From Pseudolysinimonas_A sp049651805 (GTDB lineage: Bacteria > Actinomycetota > Actinomycetes > Actinomycetales > Microbacteriaceae), in NCBI RefSeq assembly GCF_049651805.1, contig NZ_JBASCU010000029.1, positions 62,001 to 126,000 of the forward strand: 64,000 bases of DNA. The letters run 5' to 3'. How positions within the stretch are numbered: position 1 is the stretch's first letter; each line of letters opens with the position of its first letter. The notes beneath the pieces are model-generated. The model searched no databases and had not been told where the DNA came from. It saw nothing but the letters and a program-made list of their open reading frames with translations. Made by a program: the position numbers and the translations under genes. Of the stretch, positions 33,035-40,567 are shown one piece after another.

Positions 33035-34354
33035 ATGTCCCCTTCCGCTCCCGCCGTCACCTGGCTAGGCGCCGACCCGAGTGTGCTCGACGACGCCGCG
33101 CTGCTCACTGGCGCGCGCGAGCTGGGTGAGTTGCGACGGCTCGTCGAGGCGTCGCTCGGGGTGTTCGCGGCGGAGGTGAAGCATCGTTCCCGTCGGGAGG
33201 ACGGCTTCGGCGGGCTCGCGCAACGCCTCGGCGCCGGCACTCCCGAGAAGCTCGTCGAGCAGGTGTCGGGGGTCTCGAAGCGCGAATCACAGACGCTGGT
33301 GCGGGTCGGGCAACTGCTCACCGTGGATGCCGACCCCTGGCTCGCCGCGGTCGGCGCCGGTGTCGCCTCGGGTGAGGTGTCGGTGGTGAAAGCCGACGTC
33401 ATCAAGAACGGGCTCGGCGCCCCGACCGAGAATGTCGCGGCGGATGATCTCGCCGATGCCGCCCAGGAGCTCGCCCGCTTGGCTCCGACGATGTCGGTCG
33501 AGAAGCTCGCCGCCCGCGCTCGCGAGTTGCGTGACGAACTGGATGCCGAGAATGTGCGCGATCGTCATCGCGCGATGCGCGACAAGCGGTACTGGTACAT
33601 GAGGCGCCGCTCCGACGGGATGACCCACATCGATGCGCTGCTTGACCCGGAGTCCGCGGAGCCCTACTGGGCCGCCTACGACGCCGCCACCTCACCCCGC
33701 CGCGGCGGACCGCGGTTCGTGGATTCCGAGTCGAAGGAACGGGCCAAGAAGATCGTCAACGACGAACGCACCCTCGGCCAGATCGCCCTCGACACCTTCG
33801 TCGACCTGCTCCGCATCGCCACCGAAACCGACCCCAACAAGCTGCTCGGCGCCAAGCGATACGCCGTGCGGGTGCTGGTCACCGACCGCGACCTGCGCGA
33901 ACGCACCGGAGCCGCCTTCCTCGGCAACCACCCCGACGGCGTCCCCCTCGAAATCGCCGACCGACACATCTGCGACACCGGCATCGTGCCCATCCACTTC
34001 ACCGACGACGGCGAACCCCTCCGCCTCGGCACCACCAAGCGCCTGTTCACCGCCAAGCAGCGCGACGCGCTAGCCGCCCGCGACGGAGGATGCCGCTTCA
34101 CCGAATGCGACCGCCCCGCCTCCTGGTGCGAAGCTCATCACCGGATCCCGTGGAAAGAAGGCGGGCCGACCGACACGCGCGACGGCGTCCTGCTCTGCCG
34201 ACACCATCACATGCTCGTCCACGACAACGGCTGGGCGATCGACCGCGACCCGGTCCACGGATTCGTCGCCATCCCGCCCCGAACCGTCGACCCCGCACAA
34301 CGCCCCATCCCGATGCCGGCCCGATCTCGAGCCGCCGCGAGACTCCGAAGATAG
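33035..34354 (+). CDS. DUF222/HNH endonuclease (REP13E12-like)
   Basis: A 439-residue protein: DUF222 region (about residues 15-300, with LGELRRLVEASLGVFAAEVK and a helical core) and a C-terminal HNH domain (ARDGGCRFTEC, CEAHHRIPW, LCRHHHMLVHDNGW), which should bind zinc and cut DNA. Members of this family are numerous in actinobacterial genomes and behave as repeated, mobile-like genes. Its GGAGGT ribosome site touches ATG 33035 with no spacer, so a later start may be used. It lies in the insertion that splits gatB from gatCA. Confidence 0.88.
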   Translation: MSPSAPAVTWLGADPSVLDDAALLTGARELGELRRLVEASLGVFAAEVKHRSRREDGFGGLAQRLGAGTPEKLVEQVSGVSKRESQTLVRVGQLLTVDADPWLAAVGAGVASGEVSVVKADVIKNGLGAPTENVAADDLADAAQELARLAPTMSVEKLAARARELRDELDAENVRDRHRAMRDKRYWYMRRRSDGMTHIDALLDPESAEPYWAAYDAATSPRRGGPRFVDSESKERAKKIVNDERTLGQIALDTFVDLLRIATETDPNKLLGAKRYAVRVLVTDRDLRERTGAAFLGNHPDGVPLEIADRHICDTGIVPIHFTDDGEPLRLGTTKRLFTAKQRDALAARDGGCRFTECDRPASWCEAHHRIPWKEGGPTDTRDGVLLCRHHHMLVHDNGWAIDRDPVHGFVAIPPRTVDPAQRPIPMPARSRAAARLRR

Positions 34355-34444
34355 GCGCCGCCGTCGATGAGTACGTGCAAGACATCCGCACCCACGTGCG
34401 GGCGCTGCTCGCGGGCAGCCCGGCAAGCAAGCCAGCCAAACGCG

Positions 34445-34479
34445 AGGATGCCGAGACCCGTCGGGGGCCTCGGCATCCT
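34445..34479. terminator. Bidirectional hairpin terminator
   Basis: AGGATGCCGAG (34445-34455) pairs with CTCGGCATCCT (34469-34479), an 11-bp perfect stem between the ends of the HNH gene and the convergent hydrolase gene. The loop can pair further (CCC/GGG). Confidence 0.7.
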
Positions 34480-34525
34480 TCACCGTCATTGTCACTGGCG
34501 TTGTGACCAGCGCTGTGACCGGCGG

Positions 34526-35362
34526 TTACGCGCGCGCGAACTCCAGCAGCGCGGCCGTGACCTCGTCGGCGTGAGTCCACAGCATCCCGTGCGGGGCGCC
34601 CTCGATCTCGACGTAGGTGACGTTCGCGATCGCCTTCGCCGACAGCCGCGCGGTCGCGTCGATCGGCAGGATGCGGTCGGCCGTGCCGTGCAACACGAGG
34701 GTCGGCACGTCGAACTTCGGCAAGTCGGCCCGGAAGTCGGTCGCCCAGGTCAGCGGGGCCGCAATGGACGCGATCGCGGCCGACGACGACGCGGTGTTCC
34801 ACGCGGCGCGCACGACCTCTTCGCTGATGCGGGATCCGAGGAACTCGTCGAGGTTGAAGAACGCCTCGAAGAACTCGGTGAAGTAGGCATAGCGATCCTT
34901 CTTCACGGTGTCGGAGACACCCTGGAAGAAGTCCAGCGGAGCAGCTCCCTCGGGGTTGTCGTCGGTCTTGCCGAGGAACGGCTGCAGCGACGCGATGAGC
35001 GCCGCCTTCGCCACACGCGCCGACCCGTAGGTGGAGAGGTACCGGGTCACCTCACCGGAGCCCATCGAGAAGCCCGCGATGATCGCGTCCTTCACGTCGA
35101 GCGTCTCGAGCACCGTGTTGAAGTCAGCCGCGAAGGTGTCGTAGTCGTAGCCGGTCGACGGGGCGCTCGAACGGCCGAAGCCGCGACGGTCGTAAGTGAC
35201 GACGCGGAAGCCGGCCTCGAGCAGCGCCGCCTCCTGCTTCTCCCACGAACGTCCGTCGAGCGGATAGCCGTGGATGAGAACGACCGGCTGACCCGATCCT
35301 CGGTCTTCGTAATGCAGACGGATGGCGTCGCCATTCTCTTCGCCCACCGTGATGTAGCCCAT
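34526..35362 (-). CDS. Alpha/beta hydrolase, haloperoxidase-like
   Basis: A 278-residue alpha/beta hydrolase of the non-haem chloroperoxidase/esterase type. It has the oxyanion motif VVLIHGYPLDGRSW, the nucleophile elbow GFSMGS (Ser near 98), the acid in VLHGTADRILP and the catalytic His in GAPHGMLW. Substrate is unknown. It starts at ATG 35362 (site GAGGAG). It is divergent from a tetR gene with two palindromic operators between them, so the regulator very probably controls it. Confidence 0.9.
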   Translation of the reverse strand: MGYITVGEENGDAIRLHYEDRGSGQPVVLIHGYPLDGRSWEKQEAALLEAGFRVVTYDRRGFGRSSAPSTGYDYDTFAADFNTVLETLDVKDAIIAGFSMGSGEVTRYLSTYGSARVAKAALIASLQPFLGKTDDNPEGAAPLDFFQGVSDTVKKDRYAYFTEFFEAFFNLDEFLGSRISEEVVRAAWNTASSSAAIASIAAPLTWATDFRADLPKFDVPTLVLHGTADRILPIDATARLSAKAIANVTYVEIEGAPHGMLWTHADEVTAALLEFARA

Positions 35363-35409
35363 GTGTTGCTCCTCAAGTCGAGTCTCGACGGGACGATCCC
35401 GACGAGCCA

Positions 35410-35457
35410 GAGAACGCTCGTTCTCCAATTTCCCCACCTTAGAGAACGATCGTTCTC
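35410..35457. promoter_or_regulatory. Twin palindromic TetR operators
   Basis: GAGAACGCTCGTTCTC (35410-35425) and GAGAACGATCGTTCTC (35442-35457, a perfect palindrome) share the core GAGAACG-N2-CGTTCTC. Their centres are 32 bp apart, about three helical turns. They lie between the divergent hydrolase and tetR genes, so both promoters can be repressed together. Confidence 0.8.
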
Positions 35458-35479
35458 AATGCAAGCTATGCTGTCCTCC

Positions 35480-36094
35480 ATGACGACGACCCCCGTGAGC
35501 CCGACTGGCCAGGCGAACGACATCGCCGACCACGTCGTGACGATCGCAGCCGAGCTGTTCAACGCCCGCGGCATCTCGGCGGTCACCATGGATCAACTGC
35601 GCGACGCCGCCGGCGTCTCCCTGAAACGGCTCTACTCCCTCTACCCGTCGAAGGAGGCCCTGGTGAGCGCAGTACTCGCGCGTCGACATGACGAGTGGGT
35701 CACCGGCGTCAATCGCGTCATCGAGCGAGTCGACAACCCGCGGGAACGGATGCTCGCCGTCTTCGACTTTCTCGCCAACTGGTTCCTCGAGCCGGAATTT
35801 CGCGGCTGCGCGTTCATCAACACCTTCGCCGAGGTCGGCGCCACCTCTCCGGAAATTGCAGCGATCGTGCGCGCACACAAACTGGGCGTGCAGAAGGACC
35901 TCGAGCGCATCGTCGCCGACGCGGGCGCGCCCGATTGGCTCGCGCCCCAGCTCTCGCTGCTCAGCGAAGGCGCCCAAACCACCGCCGCGATCGCGGGTGC
36001 TCCCACCGCCGCTGCCCACGCGCGCGCAGCTGCGGAGACCCTGATCGAGGCCGCCTACCCGAATATCCCGACGCCAGCGAGGAGCCAGCGGTGA
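35480..36094 (+). CDS. TetR-family transcriptional regulator
   Basis: A 204-residue regulator. The helix-turn-helix is at residues about 14-60 (IAAELFNARGISAVTMDQLR then DAAGVSLKRLYSLYPSKEAL), and the C-terminal ligand-binding domain is helical. ATG 35480 matches the usual TetR start; earlier in-frame Met codons (35462, 35468) lack support. It should bind the twin palindromes just upstream and repress itself and the divergent hydrolase. The next gene is coupled (GTGA). Confidence 0.88.
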   Translation: MTTTPVSPTGQANDIADHVVTIAAELFNARGISAVTMDQLRDAAGVSLKRLYSLYPSKEALVSAVLARRHDEWVTGVNRVIERVDNPRERMLAVFDFLANWFLEPEFRGCAFINTFAEVGATSPEIAAIVRAHKLGVQKDLERIVADAGAPDWLAPQLSLLSEGAQTTAAIAGAPTAAAHARAAAETLIEAAYPNIPTPARSQR

Positions 36095-36582
36095 GCGACC
36101 TTCCCGCCGCCGCACTCCGGGTGCGCGCCGTCCTGACCGAACTCGGGGCGCCCGGAGCCGACCGCATCCGCCACATCCCCGACGGCGCGCGCACCGCGGC
36201 CGAAGCCGCCGCCGCACTCGGGGTCGAAGTCGGTGCCATCGCCAACTCGCTGGTGTTCGTCGCCCGCACCGGCGAAACCACCGAGCCGCTCCTCGTCATG
36301 ACGTCGGGCGGCCACCGCGTCGACACCGTCGCCCTCGCCGCGCGGATCGGTGTCACGTCGATCGACCGGGCGACCCCCGAGGTCGTGCGCTCCGCGACTG
36401 GTCAGGCGATCGGCGGAGTTGCGCCCGTCGGGCATCCGGTGCCGCTGCGTACGCTCGTCGACCCCCTGCTCGAGACGTTCCCCGAGATCTGGGCGGCCGC
36501 CGGGCATTCGCACGCGGTGTTCCCGCTCACGTTCGATGAACTGGTGCGCATCACCGACGGCACCGTCGTTGCCGTCGAGTAA
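36091..36582 (+). CDS. YbaK/EbsC-type aminoacyl-tRNA deacylase-like protein
   Basis: A 163-residue single-domain protein of the YbaK/ProX family, whose members hydrolyse misacylated tRNA (for example Cys-tRNA(Pro)). Motifs are ANSLVFVAR, LLVMTSGGHRVD, TGQAIGGVAPVGHP and a C-terminal HAVFPLTFDELVRITDG. GTG 36091 overlaps the tetR stop (GTGA). A second family member is encoded at 53505-53972. Substrate specificity cannot be read from the sequence. Confidence 0.85.
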   Translation: MSDLPAAALRVRAVLTELGAPGADRIRHIPDGARTAAEAAAALGVEVGAIANSLVFVARTGETTEPLLVMTSGGHRVDTVALAARIGVTSIDRATPEVVRSATGQAIGGVAPVGHPVPLRTLVDPLLETFPEIWAAAGHSHAVFPLTFDELVRITDGTVVAVE

Positions 36583-36590
36583 CTCGGGGC

Positions 36591-36631
36591 GGGGTCTCGA
36601 CACGCCGCTGCGCGGCTACTCGACCACCGAG
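36591..36631. repeat. REP-like palindromic repeat, copy 1
   Basis: GGGGTCTCGACACG at one end and GCTACTCGACCACCGAG at the other, around a variable GC-rich loop. The same layout recurs at 50555-50598 and, as a perfect palindrome, at 53977-54019. A half-copy (CGACCACCGAGGG) lies at 36647-36659 next to the gatA stop. Confidence 0.75.
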
Positions 36632-36658
36632 ATGGCGGCGCTTACCGACCACCGAGGG

Positions 36659-38170
36659 TTAGGCGAGAGCGGGAGCCTTCGACAAGAGCGGGCCGCCCCA
36701 CTGCTCTTCCAACAGCGCCTCGAGGGCGGCACCGACGGTGTAGAGGCGGGCGTCTTCGCGGGCGGGGGCCATGAACTGGATGCCGACCGGCAGCCCGTCT
36801 TCCGGGGCGAGACCGGCGGGGATCGAGATGCCGGGCACGCCGGCGAGGTTCGCCGGGATCGTCGTCAGGTCGTTGAGGTACATCGCCAGCGGGTCATCCA
36901 CCTTCGACCCGAGCGGGAACGCGGTCGTCGGCGCCGACGGGGTCGCCAGCACATCGCAGCGAGCGAAGGCGGCGGCGAAGTCGCGCTGGATGAGCGTGCG
37001 CACCTTCTGCGCCGACCCGTAGTAGGCGTCGTAGTAGCCCGCCGACAGGGCGTAGGTGCCGAGGATGATGCGGCGCTTCACCTCGTCACCGAAACCTGCC
37101 TCGCGTGAAGCGGCCATGACATCCTCGACCGTCCCGCCCGGCACGTCGACCCGAAGGCCGAAGCGCACCGAGTCGAACTTGGCGAGGTTGCTCGACGCCT
37201 CCGCCGGCAGAATCAGGTAATAGGCGGCGATCGCGTACTCGAACGAAGGCGCCGACACCTCGACGATCTCGGCGCCCTGGGCTTCAAGCAAAGAAAGACT
37301 CTCGCGGAAGCGCTGCAACACCCCCGGCTGGAAGCCCTGGCTCTCGTGCGACAACTCCGCGACGACCCCGACCCGCAGCCCCTTGAGGCCCTCACCACGC
37401 AGCCCGGCACGCGCGGCCTCGGCGAACGACGGCCAGGCATCCGGAATGGAGGTCGAGTCGCGCGGGTCGTGCCCGCCGATGACGTCGTGCAGCAGGCCGG
37501 CATCCAGCACGGTGCGGGTCACCGGACCCACCTGGTCGAGCGACGACGCCAGCGCGATCGCCCCATACCGCGAGACCCCGCCGTACGTGGGCTTCATGCC
37601 GACCGAACCGGTCACCGCCGCCGGCTGCCGGATCGAACCACCCGTGTCGGAGCCCAAAGCGAGCGGCGCCTCGAACGCCGACACCGCCGCCGCCGATCCA
37701 CCACCCGATCCACCGGGGATACGCGTCAGGTCCCACGGGTTGTGGGTGTTGCCATACGCGGAGTGCTCGGTCGAGGAGCCCATCGCGAACTCGTCCATGT
37801 TGGTCTTGCCGAGCGGCACCAGCCCGGCCGCCCGCATCCGCGCCACCACCGTGGCGTCGTAGGGCGGAATCCAGCCTTCGAGAATCTTCGACCCGGCGGT
37901 GGAGGGCATGTCGAGCGTGCACAGCACGTCTTTGATGGCGACCGGGATGCCGGCGAGCACACCCAGCGGGTCACCCGCGGCGCGCTGCGCATCCACGGTA
38001 CGGGCCGTTTCGAGGGCGGCTACGTTGATGTGCAGGAAAGCGTGGATGTCGCCGTCGACGGCGGCGATCCGGTCGAGATGCGCCTGCGTGACCTCGACGC
38101 TCGAGATCTGGCCCGACGCGAGCAGCTCCGAGAGGCGCGCCGCGGATGCGGTGGTCAGGTCGTCGCTCAC
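36659..38170 (-). CDS. gatA: Aspartyl/glutamyl-tRNA amidotransferase subunit A
   Basis: A 503-residue amidase-signature protein that releases ammonia from glutamine for GatB. The Ser-cisSer-Lys triad is visible: K80 in VAIKDVL, S155 in GGSGGGS and S179 in SDTGGSI. ATG 38170 overlaps the gatC stop (ATGA). In this genome it is separated from gatB by about 4 kb of inserted genes. Confidence 0.96.
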   Translation of the reverse strand: MSDDLTTASAARLSELLASGQISSVEVTQAHLDRIAAVDGDIHAFLHINVAALETARTVDAQRAAGDPLGVLAGIPVAIKDVLCTLDMPSTAGSKILEGWIPPYDATVVARMRAAGLVPLGKTNMDEFAMGSSTEHSAYGNTHNPWDLTRIPGGSGGGSAAAVSAFEAPLALGSDTGGSIRQPAAVTGSVGMKPTYGGVSRYGAIALASSLDQVGPVTRTVLDAGLLHDVIGGHDPRDSTSIPDAWPSFAEAARAGLRGEGLKGLRVGVVAELSHESQGFQPGVLQRFRESLSLLEAQGAEIVEVSAPSFEYAIAAYYLILPAEASSNLAKFDSVRFGLRVDVPGGTVEDVMAASREAGFGDEVKRRIILGTYALSAGYYDAYYGSAQKVRTLIQRDFAAAFARCDVLATPSAPTTAFPLGSKVDDPLAMYLNDLTTIPANLAGVPGISIPAGLAPEDGLPVGIQFMAPAREDARLYTVGAALEALLEEQWGGPLLSKAPALA

Positions 38171-38493
38171 TGCTCCTCCCCCAGAATGCTCGACACCTTG
38201 AATTGCCCGAGCTCATGCGCCGGCGCCCCCGATAAGGCTTGCTCCGTGGTCAGCGTCTCGCCCACGACATCCGCCCGCGTCACCATCCCCAGCGGGATCG
38301 GGTGACTCGTCGCCGGTATGTCGGCGGTCGCCACCTCGGCGACCTTCGCGACCGAGTCGACGATCTGCCCGAGCTCACCGGTGAGCCGGGTGATCTCGTC
38401 ATCCGTCAAAGCGATGCGGGCGAGATGCGCGAGATGCGACACGACATCGGGGGTGATGATTTCGACAGGCTCTATCCGGCGTTCAGACACCAC
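38167..38493 (-). CDS. gatC: Aspartyl/glutamyl-tRNA amidotransferase subunit C
   Basis: A 108-residue GatC that stabilises the GatAB complex. Typical features are HLAHLARIALTDDEI near the N-terminus and a C-terminal region ending in GQFKVSSILGEEQ. Two consecutive GTG codons (38493 and 38490) may start translation. It is directly coupled to gatA. Confidence 0.93.
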   Translation of the reverse strand: MVSERRIEPVEIITPDVVSHLAHLARIALTDDEITRLTGELGQIVDSVAKVAEVATADIPATSHPIPLGMVTRADVVGETLTTEQALSGAPAHELGQFKVSSILGEEQ

Positions 38494-38540
38494 CGAAGTC
38501 TACGAGGCGGGCGAACCCCCCTCGGGCCGTTGCGCCGGCC

Positions 38541-39947
38541 CTATCGCGCGAACGCCTTCGCCGGCGCGGTGTCGGTCGTGGCGAGGTCGCCGCGACCGAT
38601 CGCGATGAGCGCCGTGTTGCGCACCGACGTCGTTCCGGGCCAGAAGTAGTACACGTGGCCGTTGATGTCGTCGAGCTGTTCGCCCGTGATCGGGTCGGTC
38701 GTGGCCACCACCGAGAACTTCGTCGCGCCGAAGTCGTCGTCGAGCGGCTGACTGCCGAACACCCCGCTGCGTGGCACCGGGTCGGTCGCCGCGGCCGCGA
38801 CCCAGACGTTGCCCCCGGCCACCTTCAGGTCGTCGACGCTCTTCGCCGGGCTGCCGGGCGATCCGACGAGCACGAGCGCGTCGACGGTGATGTCGTTCTC
38901 TTGCAGCGCGAGCATCGCGGCGGTCGAACCGTAGGAGTGGGCGACGATCGACACGTAGGGGCCATCGGCAGGCGCCTGCGCGGTGGCGGCGCGTACCGCA
39001 TCGAGGCCCTGCACCGACCCCGTGAGAGCATCCCGGCCTTGGTAGGCGAGGTCGAGTCCGGCGATGTTCACGACGGTGGGCGTCTGGTAGCCGATCCAGG
39101 CGACGGTCGCGACGTCGCCCTCCGCTCCGAGGCGTTCGAGCCACTCCTGCTGTTCGATGAGCGATGTCTCGGCGTTGCCGGTCCAGTCGACCAGTTGTTC
39201 CGCCACCCCGACGTACATGCCCGGCACGAAGAACGTCACGTACTCGGCACTGCTCAGGTCGCCGACCGCGATCACGGCACGCCCCTGCCCGGTCACGTCG
39301 AGCAGAACGAGGCTGCGCCGCTCGCCTGACGGCCCGGTGATCAGCGACGCCTCGACCGCCTCGAGCATGTTCAGGCGCGCCCGCAGTTCGTCTTCCATTG
39401 CCCGACCGACCCCGGCATCCAGCTGGGCGTGGATGCCGCTTTCGGTCTGCGCGAGGAAGGTGCGGTTGGCGAGGTCGCGCTGGGCGTACGGCACTCCTTC
39501 GAGGCTGCCGACGACACCGGGCAGGTCGTTCGCCAGTTGTTCGCGCGCGACCGCCGGGGTGTGGGACCACCAGGTGGCGACGTCGCGTGCGGCGGGCGGG
39601 CGCGCACTGAGCTCGCCGATCACTTCGGGGTACAGCTCGACGAACTCGGTGCGGTCGCTCGGGGTGAGGTCGACGAGCCGGTCGAGCAGCCCCACGCCGT
39701 CGAGACGGGCGATGGTCTCGAGCGAGGAGCCACCGACCGGGTCGGGGCCGACGAAGGGCTGCGGGATGCCGTTCGCGACCGACGTGACGGCGGGCCGGGC
39801 GAGGGCTTCCGAGACGGTCGCGATGGTGACGGGAGCCACGGACGACGACATGCCGAAGACCCCGGAAACGATCGCTGCGATCGCCGGGGTAGCCAGAAAA
39901 GCCGTGACGTCGACCAGCACGTCGGGTTGTCCCATCGCCCAGCGCAC
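38541..39947 (-). CDS. Alpha/beta hydrolase (DUF1023-like)
   Basis: A 468-residue protein. The C-terminal half is an alpha/beta hydrolase with nucleophile elbow VAHSYGSTAA, preceded by VATVAWIGYQTP and AGLDLAYQGRDAL. This matches the DUF1023 family of actinobacterial hydrolases. The N-terminal half is a helical region (REQLANDLPGVVGSLEGVPY, RNLANRTFLA-like). No clear signal peptide is seen. Start may be ATG 39947 or ATG 39935. Substrate is unknown. Confidence 0.82.
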   Translation of the reverse strand: MRWAMGQPDVLVDVTAFLATPAIAAIVSGVFGMSSSVAPVTIATVSEALARPAVTSVANGIPQPFVGPDPVGGSSLETIARLDGVGLLDRLVDLTPSDRTEFVELYPEVIGELSARPPAARDVATWWSHTPAVAREQLANDLPGVVGSLEGVPYAQRDLANRTFLAQTESGIHAQLDAGVGRAMEDELRARLNMLEAVEASLITGPSGERRSLVLLDVTGQGRAVIAVGDLSSAEYVTFFVPGMYVGVAEQLVDWTGNAETSLIEQQEWLERLGAEGDVATVAWIGYQTPTVVNIAGLDLAYQGRDALTGSVQGLDAVRAATAQAPADGPYVSIVAHSYGSTAAMLALQENDITVDALVLVGSPGSPAKSVDDLKVAGGNVWVAAAATDPVPRSGVFGSQPLDDDFGATKFSVVATTDPITGEQLDDINGHVYYFWPGTTSVRNTALIAIGRGDLATTDTAPAKAFAR

Positions 39948-40567
39948 GGAGCGCCCACCTCGCGAAGGAGGACATCACCGTACACCCCGCATTCTAGGGT
40001 CAAGGTGCCACCCAAATGGGGGGCCGACCCCGCGGGCGCGTCAAAACGCCCCCAAATCCGCGGTTTTGTCCCCCGGATTGGGGACACAGGGGGACGTTCT
40101 CACCCCATTCGAGGGTCACGGGGGCGAGCCGTGGAACCCGCGAGACGAGTGGTGACGACGGAATCCGTTGCGATGCGCTGCGGGCAGATCGGGGTGGCTG
40201 GTGTACCCCGAAACGCGCCCTGACGCGTTCTGTCAGATCGTGCGGCGGCCCCTCTCATGACCCGTGGGCCATTCTTCGGCGACACCTCTCGACGCGGCGT
40301 AGCGACGCACCGGGGGTGGGGGATCAGGACCCATTCCCCGATGCGCCGCCAGTCGACGCCTCGCGGACCCGCATCCGCATGGGTGTCTCACCAGAAGAGA
40401 CGGCGAAGGGCCTGGACTATGACGCGACGCTGAGGCCGACTTTGCAGCGCGCCTGTACCCCGAATACCGTCGCGACCGGCGAGGGGCGAAATCGCGTGCT
40501 CAGGCTCGGCGAGCCGTCGCACCCCGCCCGACGACGGACTCGGTCGAAAGCCGGTGCACGGAGCGTT
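39948..40567. other. 620-bp stretch without a supported gene
   Basis: Open frames here are short and have no family-like content. The only structure seen is an imperfect stem-loop, CCCCAAATCCG (40050-40060) with CGGATTGGGG (40074-40083), one bulged A. It could be a transcript end or processing site between ligA and the hydrolase gene, or simply degraded sequence. Confidence 0.5.

Noticed and set aside
35410..35457. Palindromes considered as recombination or phage attachment sites
   Set aside because: Position between divergent tetR and target gene and the 32-bp spacing fit operators better; no integrase gene is near.
36591..36631. REP-like palindrome considered as a transposon end
   Set aside because: Recurs as a short isolated palindrome at three places with no transposase gene between or beside them.
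38500..39978. Minus-strand ORF of 492 codons overlapping the DUF1023 hydrolase
   Set aside because: Arg-rich frame-shifted shadow; the 38541-39947 frame has the hydrolase motifs.
39948..40567. Short ORFs considered as a hidden gene
   Set aside because: None has a ribosome site with coherent composition; no family-like motif seen.
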